Source of the DNA: JAXLWB01 sp046328715
Lineage (GTDB): Bacteria; Chloroflexota; Anaerolineae; Caldilineales; Caldilineaceae
NCBI GenBank assembly: GCA_046328715.1
Contig: JAXLWB010000032.1
Span: 1-64,000 of the forward strand
Length of the DNA stretch: 64,000 nt
Direction: 5' to 3'
The stretch's first letter is position 1. Each line of letters begins with the position of its first letter. The position numbers and the translations under genes were made by a program. This document shows, piece by piece, positions 24,501 to 33,107 of the stretch. Under the pieces are notes generated by a model. The model ran no database searches. It was not told the DNA's origin and was given only the letters and a program-made list of their open reading frames with translations.

Positions 24501-25421
24501 ATGGAAAGCCTCCTCTCAACCCTCAAAGAGCTTGCCGATCCTACCAGGTTTACCATCCTGGGACTGTTGGCCCAAGCGCCACGCAGTGGGGACGAATTGG
24601 CTGCGCTACTCGATATTAAGCCCTCGACCATCTCGCACCATCTCACCCGCTTGCAGAAGGTAGGATTAGTCAATGTTCAGGTAGAGCAATACTATCATGT
24701 TTACACGCTGAATGCAGCAGCCTTAGAGCGACCGCGCACCCTGCTCACGCCCCAAGATTTGGCCGAGATAGTTGCACTGCAGGAGACCATCAATGATAAG
24801 GCGTACCAGGAGCAAATCCTTGTCCGTTGGATCGAGGACGATCGTTTGCAGGGTTTGCCCACCCAGATCAAACAGCGACAAATCGTGTTACAATGGTTAC
24901 AGGAGAAGTTTGAACCGGATCGACGTTATACGGTGCGCCAGCTCGATGATGTGCTGGCTCGTTGGTGCAATTGGCAAGATGGGCGACGGCTCGACATCAC
25001 AACTGTTACGCGCGCACTGGTCGATGGCGGAATGCTAGAGCGCACGGCCAACGGATCGATCTATTGGCGGGCCGACTCTCCACTAGTTCAGGCAGCAGCG
25101 CATTTTTCACCTGATAACCTGCTCCCAGCGGATACTTTGGCATTGCACCTTCCCTTGGTCTCTTCGCCGTTGCGCCGGTTGGTGCAGATTGCCATGCGCA
25201 TCAAGGCCAATCGTGCCTATTCAACTGGCGAACTGATTGCTTTGCTAAAGCCACACTGCCAGGATTCAACTGAAAGTGTGCCAGCCCTACAACAGACGCT
25301 GCTGGATGCAGGGTTGTTACAGCAGAAGGGCGAGGAACAATTTGTCCGCCCCACTATTGGTCCCGATCATCCAGCACAGATCAAGCTACGTGAAGAAGCG
25401 ACAATGAGAGCTACGGTGTAA
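24501..25421 (+). CDS. ArsR-family regulator with C-terminal DUF2087 domains
   Basis: 306 residues with AAGGAG upstream. The N-terminal winged helix (about 1-80) has the recognition helix IKPSTISHHLTRLQKVGLV. A DUF2087 domain follows (about 115-185: QRQIVLQWLQEKFEPDRRYT, then LVDGGMLERTANGSIYWR), and a second, weaker copy of the same kind occupies about 215-295 (RIKANRAYSTGELIALL, LLDAGLLQQKGEEQF). DUF2087 proteins are thought to be one-component regulators; no metal-binding cysteines are visible. A palindrome at 24441-24460 is the likely operator. The target beyond itself is unknown. Confidence 0.88.
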   Translation: MESLLSTLKELADPTRFTILGLLAQAPRSGDELAALLDIKPSTISHHLTRLQKVGLVNVQVEQYYHVYTLNAAALERPRTLLTPQDLAEIVALQETINDKAYQEQILVRWIEDDRLQGLPTQIKQRQIVLQWLQEKFEPDRRYTVRQLDDVLARWCNWQDGRRLDITTVTRALVDGGMLERTANGSIYWRADSPLVQAAAHFSPDNLLPADTLALHLPLVSSPLRRLVQIAMRIKANRAYSTGELIALLKPHCQDSTESVPALQQTLLDAGLLQQKGEEQFVRPTIGPDHPAQIKLREEATMRATV

Positions 25422-25472
25422 GATTACTTTACAGCGATCAACATGCAAACGGTAGCCGCACTCCATCGATGA

Positions 25473-25913
25473 ATGTCTACCGCTCATCAAAACAGGCTGA
25501 ACATGAAAAAGCACTCCCAACAAACTGCCGTTACCGTCGATACTATCCTCCAGCCGCATCATCCGACAGTCATCGACCTCGTCAACCAATTGCGCCACCA
25601 GATCCGCGCCACCGTCCCCGAAGCGACGGAGAAAGCTTATCCTGTCTGGAAAGGCATTGGCTACGTACACCCGATAGCTGGCTATTTCTGCGCCATCTTT
25701 CCCCAAGCTGATTGTGTGAAACTAGGCTTTGAATGGGGCAAACTGCTGCCAGATACAGATGGAGTGTTGGAAGGCGACGGCAAGCAGTTGCGTTATGTGG
25801 TGATTCGTGAGGGCGAATCCATTCCAGTCGAGGCGATAAAACGACTCTTGCTTGCAGCACTCAAACTGCCTGCGGAGCGGCAAGTGAAATTGGCACTACT
25901 CGCTGGGACTTGA
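25473..25913 (+). CDS. DUF1801-domain protein
   Basis: 146 residues if begun at 25473; the ATG at 25503 is a possible alternative. The DUF1801/YdhG core is clear: VIDLVNQLRHQIRATVPEA, WKGIGYVHPIAGYFCAIFP, VKLGFEWG. These small frataxin-like-fold proteins have no established activity; some relatives respond to stress or metals. The stop codon overlaps the -35 box of the following ATPase gene, so transcription of that gene probably begins inside this one. Confidence 0.8.
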   Translation: MSTAHQNRLNMKKHSQQTAVTVDTILQPHHPTVIDLVNQLRHQIRATVPEATEKAYPVWKGIGYVHPIAGYFCAIFPQADCVKLGFEWGKLLPDTDGVLEGDGKQLRYVVIREGESIPVEAIKRLLLAALKLPAERQVKLALLAGT

Positions 25914-25963
25914 CAAAGATGCTTTTTCGTCTAAAATGCAAACATGATGCATTTTAGACGAAA
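25910..25963 (+). promoter_or_regulatory. Promoter overlapped by a 16-bp inverted repeat before the DUF4143 ATPase
   Basis: TTGACA at 25910-25915 and TAAAAT at 25932-25937 (16-base spacing) form a strong promoter. TTTCGTCTAAAATGCA (25925-25940) and TGCATTTTAGACGAAA (25948-25963) are perfect complements around 7 bases and cover the -10 and start region. This suits a tight operator, or a hairpin at the mRNA 5' end. Confidence 0.65.
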
Positions 25964-25977
25964 GGGCAAATCATCGG

Positions 25978-27201
25978 ATGTATATCACTCGCACGCTTGA
26001 ATCGTTTGTCCTGAAAAATGCCAACCAGTTCCCTGTGGTCCTCGTCACTGGTGCGCGACAGGTTGGCAAGACCACCTTTTTGCAACACCTCAGTCAGACA
26101 GAGCGTACCTATGTTTCGCTCGACGATCCACTGGTATTGAGTCTAGCCAAATCTGACCCCGCGCTCTTTATGCAGCGTTTCCCGCCGCCGGTGCTGATCG
26201 ATGAGATTCAGTATGCACCTGAGTTATTGCCCTACATCAAATTGACAGTGGACCAACGCCGCCAGCCCGGCCTTTTTTGGTTGACAGGCTCCCAACAATT
26301 TCATCTGATGCGCGGAATCTCGGAATCATTGGCGGGACGGGTAGCGATTGTCCACCTGCTCGGCCTTGCGCAGCGAGAGATTCTAGGCAAAGGTGCAGGT
26401 ATTGAACCATTTCTGCCAACTGCCGAAGCGCTTAGAACCAGGGCGACCACGGCGGATAGATTGACACTCAAGGAACTCTATCAACACATTTGGCGCGGCG
26501 CATTTCCAGCCCTTGCCCTCAATGATGCGCTTGATCACAATCTTTTTTACAGTTCCTATGTGCAGACTTATCTACAGCGGGATGTCCGTGACCTGGCGAG
26601 GGTGGGCGATGAGATGGCGTTTTTGCGCTTTCTGCGTGCAGCAGCAGCGCGCACGGGTCAGCAACTCAATTTGACCGAATTAGCACGTGATGCCGATGTC
26701 AGTCCCAATACGGCGAAGAACTGGCTGTCGATCCTGCAAACATCAGACCTTGTCTATCTACTCGAACCTTACCACACCAATCTGAGCAAACGGCTGGTCA
26801 AACTGCCTAAACTCTACTTTCTCGATACCGGCTTGGTCGCTTACTTAACCGAGTGGGCAACACCAGAGACCTTGGAGGCAGGAGCGATGTCAGGGGCAAT
26901 TCTGGAGACGTGGGTGATTGCCGAACTGCTCAAAAGCTATTGGCACAATGGACGGCAGGCCCCCTTCTACTATTACCGAGACAAGGATCAAAAGGAGATC
27001 GACCTGCTCATTTCACAAGATGGCAAACTTTACCCGTTAGAGATCAAAAAAAGTGCCTCTCCAGACAAAAATGATGTTCGTCACTTTCAGATCTTGTCAC
27101 AGTTCGACATGGAGATTGGGCCAGGCGGCGTGATCTGTTTGGCCCAGCAATCGCTGCCACTCACGACAACCGCTCAATCGATTCCCGTTTGGACGATCTA
27201 A
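25978..27201 (+). CDS. AAA+ ATPase with DUF4143 domain
   Basis: 407 residues. The P-loop GARQVGKT (residues 25-32), Walker B PVLIDEIQYA (near 75) and the sensor LTGSQQFHLM belong to the AAA_14 group, followed by the C-terminal DUF4143 domain (from about 190). That domain has a PD-(D/E)XK-like core in QKEIDLLISQDGKLYPLEIKKS, with Asp, Glu and Lys. Such proteins are widespread and mobile; the function is unresolved, with suggestions of toxin-antitoxin or restriction-like roles. The promoter and large palindrome upstream indicate tight control. Confidence 0.88.
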   Translation: MYITRTLESFVLKNANQFPVVLVTGARQVGKTTFLQHLSQTERTYVSLDDPLVLSLAKSDPALFMQRFPPPVLIDEIQYAPELLPYIKLTVDQRRQPGLFWLTGSQQFHLMRGISESLAGRVAIVHLLGLAQREILGKGAGIEPFLPTAEALRTRATTADRLTLKELYQHIWRGAFPALALNDALDHNLFYSSYVQTYLQRDVRDLARVGDEMAFLRFLRAAAARTGQQLNLTELARDADVSPNTAKNWLSILQTSDLVYLLEPYHTNLSKRLVKLPKLYFLDTGLVAYLTEWATPETLEAGAMSGAILETWVIAELLKSYWHNGRQAPFYYYRDKDQKEIDLLISQDGKLYPLEIKKSASPDKNDVRHFQILSQFDMEIGPGGVICLAQQSLPLTTTAQSIPVWTI

Positions 27202-27274
27202 ATTTCCGTGTTTGTTGATTTCCGTGTTTAGCAAAAAGGCTTTGTAAACATGGAAATCAACAAACACGGAAATT
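27201..27274. repeat. 30-bp-arm hairpin after the DUF4143 ATPase gene
   Basis: Arms 27201-27230 and 27245-27274 are complementary with a single G-T mismatch around 14 bases. TTTCCGTGTTT is repeated twice within each arm. It abuts the stop codon and lies between convergent genes, so it may act as a bidirectional terminator. Confidence 0.75.
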
Positions 27275-27407
27275 CTTAACAAACAGAGCAAATTTTCAAA
27301 TCGGAAGAAAATCCGCCTCTATCCACCCCATCAGTGTCATCCGCGTACCGATCCTCGTCGGTTTGAGGCGCAGTTTCACTGGATAGTACCAGCGAAACTA
27401 GAGAGTT

Positions 27408-28664
27408 TCACGTCTCGCCTTTCCCCGCAATCCACCACACCCAAAAAGCCATCGGCACAATACAGCCAAAGGCCATTGCCCAGATCGTGCCCGAGATGCC
27501 TAAGCGCGAATCCAGACCGGCACCCGCCAGCGCTGAACCAATGGCACTGGTCAGCGAAAAGAGGGCAAATTCGGTGGCGAAGATGCGACCGCGCACCTGG
27601 GCAGGCAGCGATTGCAACAATAATTGTGTCGAGAAGACCCAGATGATCGACCCGCCGAGGCCGCGCATTAAGGTACCGAAGAGCAGGATACCAAAGCTCC
27701 ACAAGGGTGCGCTGATTGCCAGACCAATGCCGCCGATCACATAGCCAAGCGCAATCGCTCGGCGCATGGGGCGGTTTGCATCACCAGTGAAGTAGCGCGC
27801 CACAATCGGTCCCAACGCCGTCCCCACCCCCGACACGCCAAACATCAAGCCCAGGCCGATGCCACCCTCATGGCCAATTACATAGATGCGCTGGGCGATC
27901 GCCACCTGGATCACCTGAAAACCGGCAGACATCACCAGTGAGTTGGCCGCCTTTTGCAGCGCGACGACTAAGGTATCACGGTGCTGCCCCAGGTAACGCA
28001 ATCCCTCGACATATTGACGCATGGCAGCCGAGATGGTCTTTTCCGCCGCTGCCAATTCGGGGGCACGCTGCGGCAGAATCAGCGAAACGCACCAGGCCGA
28101 GACCAGAAACGAGGCCGAATCGATGACAAAGGCGGGATAGATGCCCCAACTGCCCGAGGCCAAGCCACCTAGCGCCGCACCTAATGCCAACATGGTTGAC
28201 CAGGTAGTGGAGCTGATCGTGTTCGCCACCCCAATCCCGCGTGGTGGCACCACATCGGGGATGATGGCGTTGCGGGCGGGAAAGTAGAAGGCACTCAGCC
28301 CCAGTTGCAGGGCCGAAAGGGTATAGAGCAGCCAGACATCCTTGGGCTGGCGCACAAAAAGAAAGCAGATCACCGTCAGCGCCCGCAGCAGGTCGGAGGT
28401 GATCAGGATGTACTTGCGGTTGTAACGATCGGCCACGACCCCAGCAAAGGGCGTCATCACAAAGGGAGCCAACATGCGCACCACAAAGAGCGACCCCACC
28501 GCCAGACCCGACCCAGTCAGTTGCGCCACCAGCGCCGCCGAGGCAATCAAGTCAAACCAATCACCCAACAGGCTGATGATCTGACCGATCCAAAGCAAAC
28601 GAAAGTCGCGGTTTTTGCCAATTAATTCACGATAGCCCATCGGGCGCTCGATGGTTGTGGTCAT
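27408..28664 (-). CDS. MFS transporter (drug/macrolide-efflux-like)
   Basis: 418 residues, 12 predicted helices, with AAGGAGCATCC before the ATG. The motif FAGVVADRYNRKYILI between helices 2 and 3, and the N-terminal LLWIGQIISLLGDWFD, are typical of MefA/EntS-type exporters. It probably pumps out a hydrophobic drug or metabolite by proton exchange. It is convergent with the DUF4143 ATPase, with a long hairpin between, and lies downstream of the SDR gene on the same strand. Confidence 0.9.
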   Translation of the reverse strand: MTTTIERPMGYRELIGKNRDFRLLWIGQIISLLGDWFDLIASAALVAQLTGSGLAVGSLFVVRMLAPFVMTPFAGVVADRYNRKYILITSDLLRALTVICFLFVRQPKDVWLLYTLSALQLGLSAFYFPARNAIIPDVVPPRGIGVANTISSTTWSTMLALGAALGGLASGSWGIYPAFVIDSASFLVSAWCVSLILPQRAPELAAAEKTISAAMRQYVEGLRYLGQHRDTLVVALQKAANSLVMSAGFQVIQVAIAQRIYVIGHEGGIGLGLMFGVSGVGTALGPIVARYFTGDANRPMRRAIALGYVIGGIGLAISAPLWSFGILLFGTLMRGLGGSIIWVFSTQLLLQSLPAQVRGRIFATEFALFSLTSAIGSALAGAGLDSRLGISGTIWAMAFGCIVPMAFWVWWIAGKGET

Positions 28665-28692
28665 GGATGCTCCTTGCTTGGGTAATAATAGC

Positions 28693-28768
28693 AGGAAGAC
28701 AAGAAGACAAAAGGACAGGAAGATATCATTCTTTCATCTTGTCTTCCCCTCTTCCTGTCTTCTTGTCA
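28693..28768. repeat. Hairpin of GGAAGACAAGA repeats between SDR and MFS genes
   Basis: The left arm 28693-28723 and right arm 28737-28768 are complementary over about 30 bases, each made of AAGACAAGA/GGACAGGAAG-type repeats. It sits immediately after the SDR stop codon and before the MFS ribosome site. Confidence 0.7.
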
Positions 28769-28772
28769 GATT

Positions 28773-29699
28773 TCAATAACGTACGCCCGTCAACTCCTCC
28801 GACACCTGCCACAAGCGCTTGGCGAGTGGTTCGTCGTAGGAGAGATCGTTCGATTTGACTTTGCCAGGATAGCCGCGCATGCCGCCCATGCCGGTTGGGC
28901 CAATGTAATCGCAGCCGTTGACATCCGATGCAGTGCAGGCATAGAGCAGGGGCAGGGCACCCATCTCGACTGGTTGCGCAATCAAGGTGTTGGCGATCTT
29001 CATGCCAACCCTCGACAGCCAGGAGCCTTCCATCTGCGGTCCCACGCCCTGCAAATTGGTGGCGGCGTAGCCAGGGTGAGTGCCAACGGCGATGGCCTGA
29101 ATACCCTCTGCACTGAACTTGCGCTGCAACTGATAGGCAAAGAGCAGATTGGCTAACTTGCTCTGGCTGTAGGCACCCCACTTGTCGTATTGCTTCTCGC
29201 CCATCAGGTCGTCGAAGTTGATCTTGCCGCTGGTATGTAAGCCGCTGCTGACGCAGACCACCCGCGCTCCCGGCGTGGACTTGATAGGGTCAAACAACAG
29301 CCCCGTTAAGGCAAAGTGGCCAAGATGATTGGTGCCAAACTGCATCTCGAAGCCATCTGCCGTTGTGCGCCGGGGAATTGCCATGATGCCAGCGTTGTTA
29401 CAGAGGATGTCGAGCGCCTTGTACGTGGCCTTAAAGCTGTCGGCAAAGCGACGCACCGAGGCCAAACTGGCCAGGTCCAGTTCCATCACCTGGACTTTGG
29501 CATTGGGCACGGCTGCGCGTAGATCGGCCAGGGCCTTGGCGGCTTTTTCAGCGCTGCGACAGGCTAGGATCACCTGCGCCCCCTTTTCCGCTAAGCCCTT
29601 GGCCACTTCATAGCCGAGACCGCTGTTCGCACCGGTGACAATCGCCGTCTTGCCGCTGAGATTGGGGATGTTGGTTTTGGTCCAGTTGGTTGTAGACAT
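28773..29699 (-). CDS. SDR-family oxidoreductase (retinol dehydrogenase/protochlorophyllide-reductase-like)
   Basis: 308 residues. TGANSGLG (residues 22-29), the NNAGIM motif, VSSGLHTSGK and the active-site YSQSK (GAYSQSKLANLLF) define a classical SDR; the length and sequence resemble the WW-oxidoreductase, retinol and light-dependent protochlorophyllide reductase branch. It likely reduces a carbonyl or oxidises an alcohol with NADP. Photosynthesis genes are absent nearby, so a chlorophyll role is not supported. The upstream region is divergent with a secreted-protein gene. Confidence 0.9.
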   Translation of the reverse strand: MSTTNWTKTNIPNLSGKTAIVTGANSGLGYEVAKGLAEKGAQVILACRSAEKAAKALADLRAAVPNAKVQVMELDLASLASVRRFADSFKATYKALDILCNNAGIMAIPRRTTADGFEMQFGTNHLGHFALTGLLFDPIKSTPGARVVCVSSGLHTSGKINFDDLMGEKQYDKWGAYSQSKLANLLFAYQLQRKFSAEGIQAIAVGTHPGYAATNLQGVGPQMEGSWLSRVGMKIANTLIAQPVEMGALPLLYACTASDVNGCDYIGPTGMGGMRGYPGKVKSNDLSYDEPLAKRLWQVSEELTGVRY

Positions 29700-29849
29700 T
29701 CATTTGCTCCATTTCGCTTTTTAAGTTTAAGAATGCCACCAAAGCCCACTCTGGCGCAATTTGCGCTGCCGAGATAACGCACTTTCGCAGCGCAAGTTCG
29801 GCAGTAATAAAGTTAACAAGATCGTCAACAAAAATCGGGAAAATTGCAC

Positions 29850-29893
29850 TTGACGCAGGCAGGTTCTTTGTTATGATCGTTACTAGAACGATC
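29850..29893 (+). promoter_or_regulatory. Promoter with operator-like palindrome before the secreted protein at 30 kb
   Basis: TTGACG (29850-29855) and TATGAT (29872-29877) are spaced 16 bases. GATCGTTACTAGAACGATC (29875-29893) is a perfect 7-bp-arm palindrome overlapping the -10, much like a TetR-family operator. No tetR gene is adjacent. Confidence 0.6.
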
Positions 29894-29969
29894 AGTCAGA
29901 ACACAATCTGTGGAAAGCCGATCCTCCCTTCACCTTACTTACCTTTGAGATATACTACGGAGCAAAACT

Positions 29970-31112
29970 ATGTTCCAATCCATTCGATTTGCCACGATTA
30001 GATCCCCTGCCCTTTCACTCCTCCTGGCACTCGCTCTTGCCGTTGTCTCCATCCTACCACTCTACGCTACGCCCGCTGCACAAACAGATGCGAGCGCCAC
30101 CAACCCATTTTTATTGCTCTTTCCCCAATTAGAGCAAATGGCCGCCCCTGACTGGCTCAAAGAGGGGACACGCGTCACCTATGCCAGTGCCTTTGGCACC
30201 ATCGGCGGCGAAAATGGTGGGGCGGGCAGCGGCTACATCCAGTATGACGTGGTGGCGCAAGATAAAAAGAATGTGGCTACGACCCAATCGATCTTTCTGG
30301 ATGTCAATGGCAATGGCATCTTGTCCTCGTCGCCTGGTCTGCCGGCCATCGAAATTGCGGGCAGCGGTCAATTTTGGCTCAATCCAGAGGTGCTCGCCGA
30401 CGCCGAGCAGGTCGCCAATGACAATCTGAGCGTCACCCGCATGACCGAGCAGGACGCAGCGGGCAAGCGTTACAAAGTCCTCCGCTTCCAGTACGAGGAC
30501 GACCGTTCACGTACTGCCAGTGCCATTGATGCGGAAAGCGGGCTACTGATCTTTTTTACGCAGACCATCCTCAACCGCGATGGCACGCGCAACGAATCGC
30601 AACTACGGCTTGCTGGCATCCGCCAACTGAAGCTGCCCTGGAAAGGCAAAGCCGCGCCGACCTGGGCCAAGAAGGGACTTACGCTGAACTACGCCGGGAC
30701 CCATGTTACGACCATCCCCGGTGGCAATCCGCTCTCCCTCCCACGCACCTTTTCGGCCAAAGTGCAACAAGTCAACAAACGTTTTACCCTCTTTACCACC
30801 AGCAGCAGTTACAACCAACAGCCCGAAGGTGACGCACCCAGCCTCACCGGTTTGGCACAGATGACTGGCCTGTGGTTACCCAAAGAAGCGCTCAGCAGCA
30901 AAGCCCGTACTGGACGCATCGACCGTGACCCGATCACCGGTGTCGTCGTCAGTTGGCAGCGCAGGAGTGGTAATCTCATCATCCAGGAAGAAGGGCCCTC
31001 CTGGCAATCAACCCTGACCTACGACGGCAGCAGCGGCGTTCTAATCGCCATCCAACTCGCCCGCCAGACTGGCATCGCTACAGAAGAGATCGAGTTGCAG
31101 TTGCAGCAGTGA
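29970..31112 (+). CDS. Secreted protein of unknown function
   Basis: 380 residues. A signal peptide (LALALAVVSILPLYA) is followed by a region repeating the pattern 'P-W-L/A-K-x-G-x-x-V/L-x-Y-A' (PDWLKEGTRVTYASAFGT near residue 55 and PTWAKKGLTLNYAGTHVT near 235), so the mature protein seems built from two related halves of beta structure. There is no YLPL tail or known catalytic motif. The strong promoter with a palindrome suggests induced expression. Not recognised as a known family. Confidence 0.75.
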   Translation: MFQSIRFATIRSPALSLLLALALAVVSILPLYATPAAQTDASATNPFLLLFPQLEQMAAPDWLKEGTRVTYASAFGTIGGENGGAGSGYIQYDVVAQDKKNVATTQSIFLDVNGNGILSSSPGLPAIEIAGSGQFWLNPEVLADAEQVANDNLSVTRMTEQDAAGKRYKVLRFQYEDDRSRTASAIDAESGLLIFFTQTILNRDGTRNESQLRLAGIRQLKLPWKGKAAPTWAKKGLTLNYAGTHVTTIPGGNPLSLPRTFSAKVQQVNKRFTLFTTSSSYNQQPEGDAPSLTGLAQMTGLWLPKEALSSKARTGRIDRDPITGVVVSWQRRSGNLIIQEEGPSWQSTLTYDGSSGVLIAIQLARQTGIATEEIELQLQQ

Positions 31113-31121
31113 CATGCACCG

Positions 31122-31763
31122 CTCTAGGACATTGCGTTGCTCCCCCGACCCACTAAAAGCTGAGGATCAGGACGTCGTGGTGGTCATTCGCCTGCTGCGC
31201 GGTTGTGCATCTAACCGTCGGAATGCACATCGCCGCAAAACGCGCTTGTCCACTCGTCTGTCGTGATGTTCACCCCCGCAGCACAGTCTCGTCATCTCGA
31301 CGTTGCGCTGGACTTTCGTCCAGCGCGCAATTGCCCATCTGGATAGCGGGATGGACCTCTTCAGAGTATGCAGACGTCCATTTGGGTGTCATGCTGCTCT
31401 TCACCGTGCGGCACGATCGAGCAGCCGGAGATCGGATTGGTCACTGCTGCGGCACGGGACTGGGCATTTGGAGGGCATGATAGTCATTCTTGCGTAGTGG
31501 GACTGTTCATTTGGATACTGTGATGGACATCTGCGTGCGGCGGGATCGAGCAGCGCGACAGCGCGTTGGTCACTATCACGCAGAGGATAGCACATTTGGA
31601 TGGCGTGATCGTCACTTACCTACAGTGCGATCGCACAGCCAGACAGCGTGGTGATCATTCCCATCTTGCGCAATCGATCATCTAGGCATCGTGATCGTCA
31701 TCTGCGCGTTGCGCGAATGAGCATCAGGATGTCACGATGGTCAGCTTGGCGACATCGGATCGT
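31122..31763. repeat. Degenerate 43-bp tandem repeat array, about 15 units
   Basis: Units begin at 31122, 31165, 31208, 31251, 31293, 31336, 31379, 31422, 31465, 31508, 31551, 31593, 31636, 31679 and 31722, each 42-43 bases. A typical unit begins CAT(C/T)TGGATGGCGTGAT, continues (C/G)GTCATCTGCG and ends near GCGATCGAG. Units are diverged, but phase is kept across 640 bases. The period is not a multiple of three and no frame stays open, so it is not a coding repeat. Four helical turns per unit would place repeated sites on one DNA face. Confidence 0.75.
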
Positions 31764-32134
31764 CAACATATCATCCATGTTGGAGGCCAACTTCGAAACG
31801 TTCCGTTGCCGCTGAACCAAAGAGAGCAAGCCGTTCTACGCCATACCTACCGTTTGTTAGCGGTCTTATCCACTTTCGTTATAACCGATCTAGGCCGGAG
31901 CAGAAGCAGCAACAAGCAGGTTGGGAGCGAGCGCCTCATTCAATTACTGACAATAAGCGATCACCGATGGTCAACTCATTACAATGGGCAACCAGGCCCG
32001 CCGTTCTAGACAAAGCGTTTCGGGGCGGTTTATAAGACAGCAAACTCAGATTCAGAAAATTGAAATACCTAAGGCAAAACTGCTAGGGTAAGATGAGTGA
32101 TAAGAAGCGCGAATATCCGGCTACAAGTCTCTGG
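31764..32134. other. Intergenic region with no recognised gene
   Basis: This stretch follows the 43-bp array. A 90-codon plus-strand frame crosses it but has no ribosome site, no family likeness and starts within the array. I see nothing else in it. Confidence 0.4.
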
Positions 32135-32328
32135 TCACGACCGTCGGTTGCTTCAGCTACAAATAATCACGACCGGCGGCGAACCGCCTCTACAATTTGA
32201 CCATGTAGCCGCAGATCGTGGGTCAAATCAAGGGTGATGATTTGTCCAACGACCGGAGGTTGCTTCAGCTGCAAATAATCACTACTGGCGGTTGCGAACC
32301 GCCTCTACAATTTGACCATGTAGCTGCT
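32135..32328. repeat. REP-like hairpin repeats upstream of the RAYT gene (two tandem copies)
   Basis: Two copies of an approximately 115-bp unit start at 32135 and 32249. Each contains CGACCGGCGG...CCGCCTCTACAATTTG followed by ACCATGTAGC; the second has the hairpin GGCGGTTgcgAACCGCC. The same unit occurs at 32890-33040 on the other side of the transposase gene. Confidence 0.8.
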
Positions 32329-32849
32329 ATTATGTTCCTGATGCGATTGTCTTTATCACGCAGGTTGTAGACCGCCGCATCCCTATCTTTACCCATGAGC
32401 CGTTTATCCAGCTATTGCGCGAGAATCTGCGCGAAACACAAAAGTATCACCCGTTTTCCATGCTTGCTTATGCTTTTTTGCCGGAGCATTTCCATATGAT
32501 GATCCGACCGACCGACAGAAGCAATTTTAGCGATATCATGCATTCGCTAAAGCCAAATTTCACCAAGGATTATAAGAATCAGATCCATATTCATGGCAGT
32601 ATGAAATTTTGGCAAAAGGGGTTTTGGGATCATGTCATCCACGATGAACATGACTTTGAACGCCATCTTGATTATATCCATTATAATCCTGTGAAACATG
32701 GACTGGTCGAACGGCCAGAAGATTGGCAACATTCGAGCTTTGCAGAATGGAAGCGGCGAGGTATCTATGCGGCTCGTTGGGGATGGAGTCTTCCCGCATC
32801 CATTCAAGATTATAATTGGAACGATTCAGAAACCGACCAGGATGAGTAG
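32328..32849 (+). pseudogene. REP-associated tyrosine transposase (RAYT), start codon lost
   Basis: Homology begins at Tyr-Tyr-Val-Pro-Asp (32328) and runs to the TGA at 32849, about 173 codons. EHFHMMI is the HUH metal-binding motif (normally DHVHLL), and HLDYIHYNPVKHGLV carries the catalytic Tyr. RAYTs are IS200-like single-strand transposases that move or maintain REP hairpins. Upstream of 32328 the frame is immediately occupied by a REP-like repeat and a TGA at 32313; no ATG, GTG or TTG occurs before TTG 32415, which would delete the first 29 conserved residues. The gene is therefore probably truncated by the repeat; a shortened product is possible. Confidence 0.75.
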
Positions 32850-32889
32850 CCGCCCGTTGTAGACCAAGCCAAGCATGAAGAGTTACTCT

Positions 32890-33040
32890 GATGACCGGCG
32901 GTTGCGAACCGCCTCTACGATTTGACCATGTAGCCGCGGCTCGCAGCCGCAGATTCGTAAATCAAATCAACATGAAAGAATACCATCCACGACCGGCGGT
33001 TGCGAACCGCCTCTACGATTTGACCATGTAGCCGCAGATT
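32890..33040. repeat. REP-like hairpin repeats downstream of the RAYT gene (two copies)
   Basis: Copies at 32890-32953 and 32990-33040 share GACCGGCGGTTGCGAACC followed by GCCTCTACGATTTGACCATG; GGCGGTT/AACCGCC forms a 7-bp stem with GCG loop. A third broken copy begins near 33073. With the upstream copies they bracket the RAYT gene. Confidence 0.8.
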
Positions 33041-33107
33041 CTTTATCGAATCAACCCGAAGATAAGCACATCCATGACCGGCGACTACGAACTGTGTAAT
33101 ATTTGAT

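Noticed and set aside
28773..29699. Light-dependent protochlorophyllide reductase
   Set aside because: The similarity is to the broad retinol-dehydrogenase-like SDR group, and no photosynthesis genes are present.
31122..31763. CRISPR array
   Set aside because: Repeats are diverged over the whole 43-base unit with no distinction between constant repeat and variable spacer, and there are no cas genes.
31737..32009. 90-codon plus-strand frame after the 43-bp array
   Set aside because: It starts inside the array, lacks a ribosome site and shows no likeness to any family.
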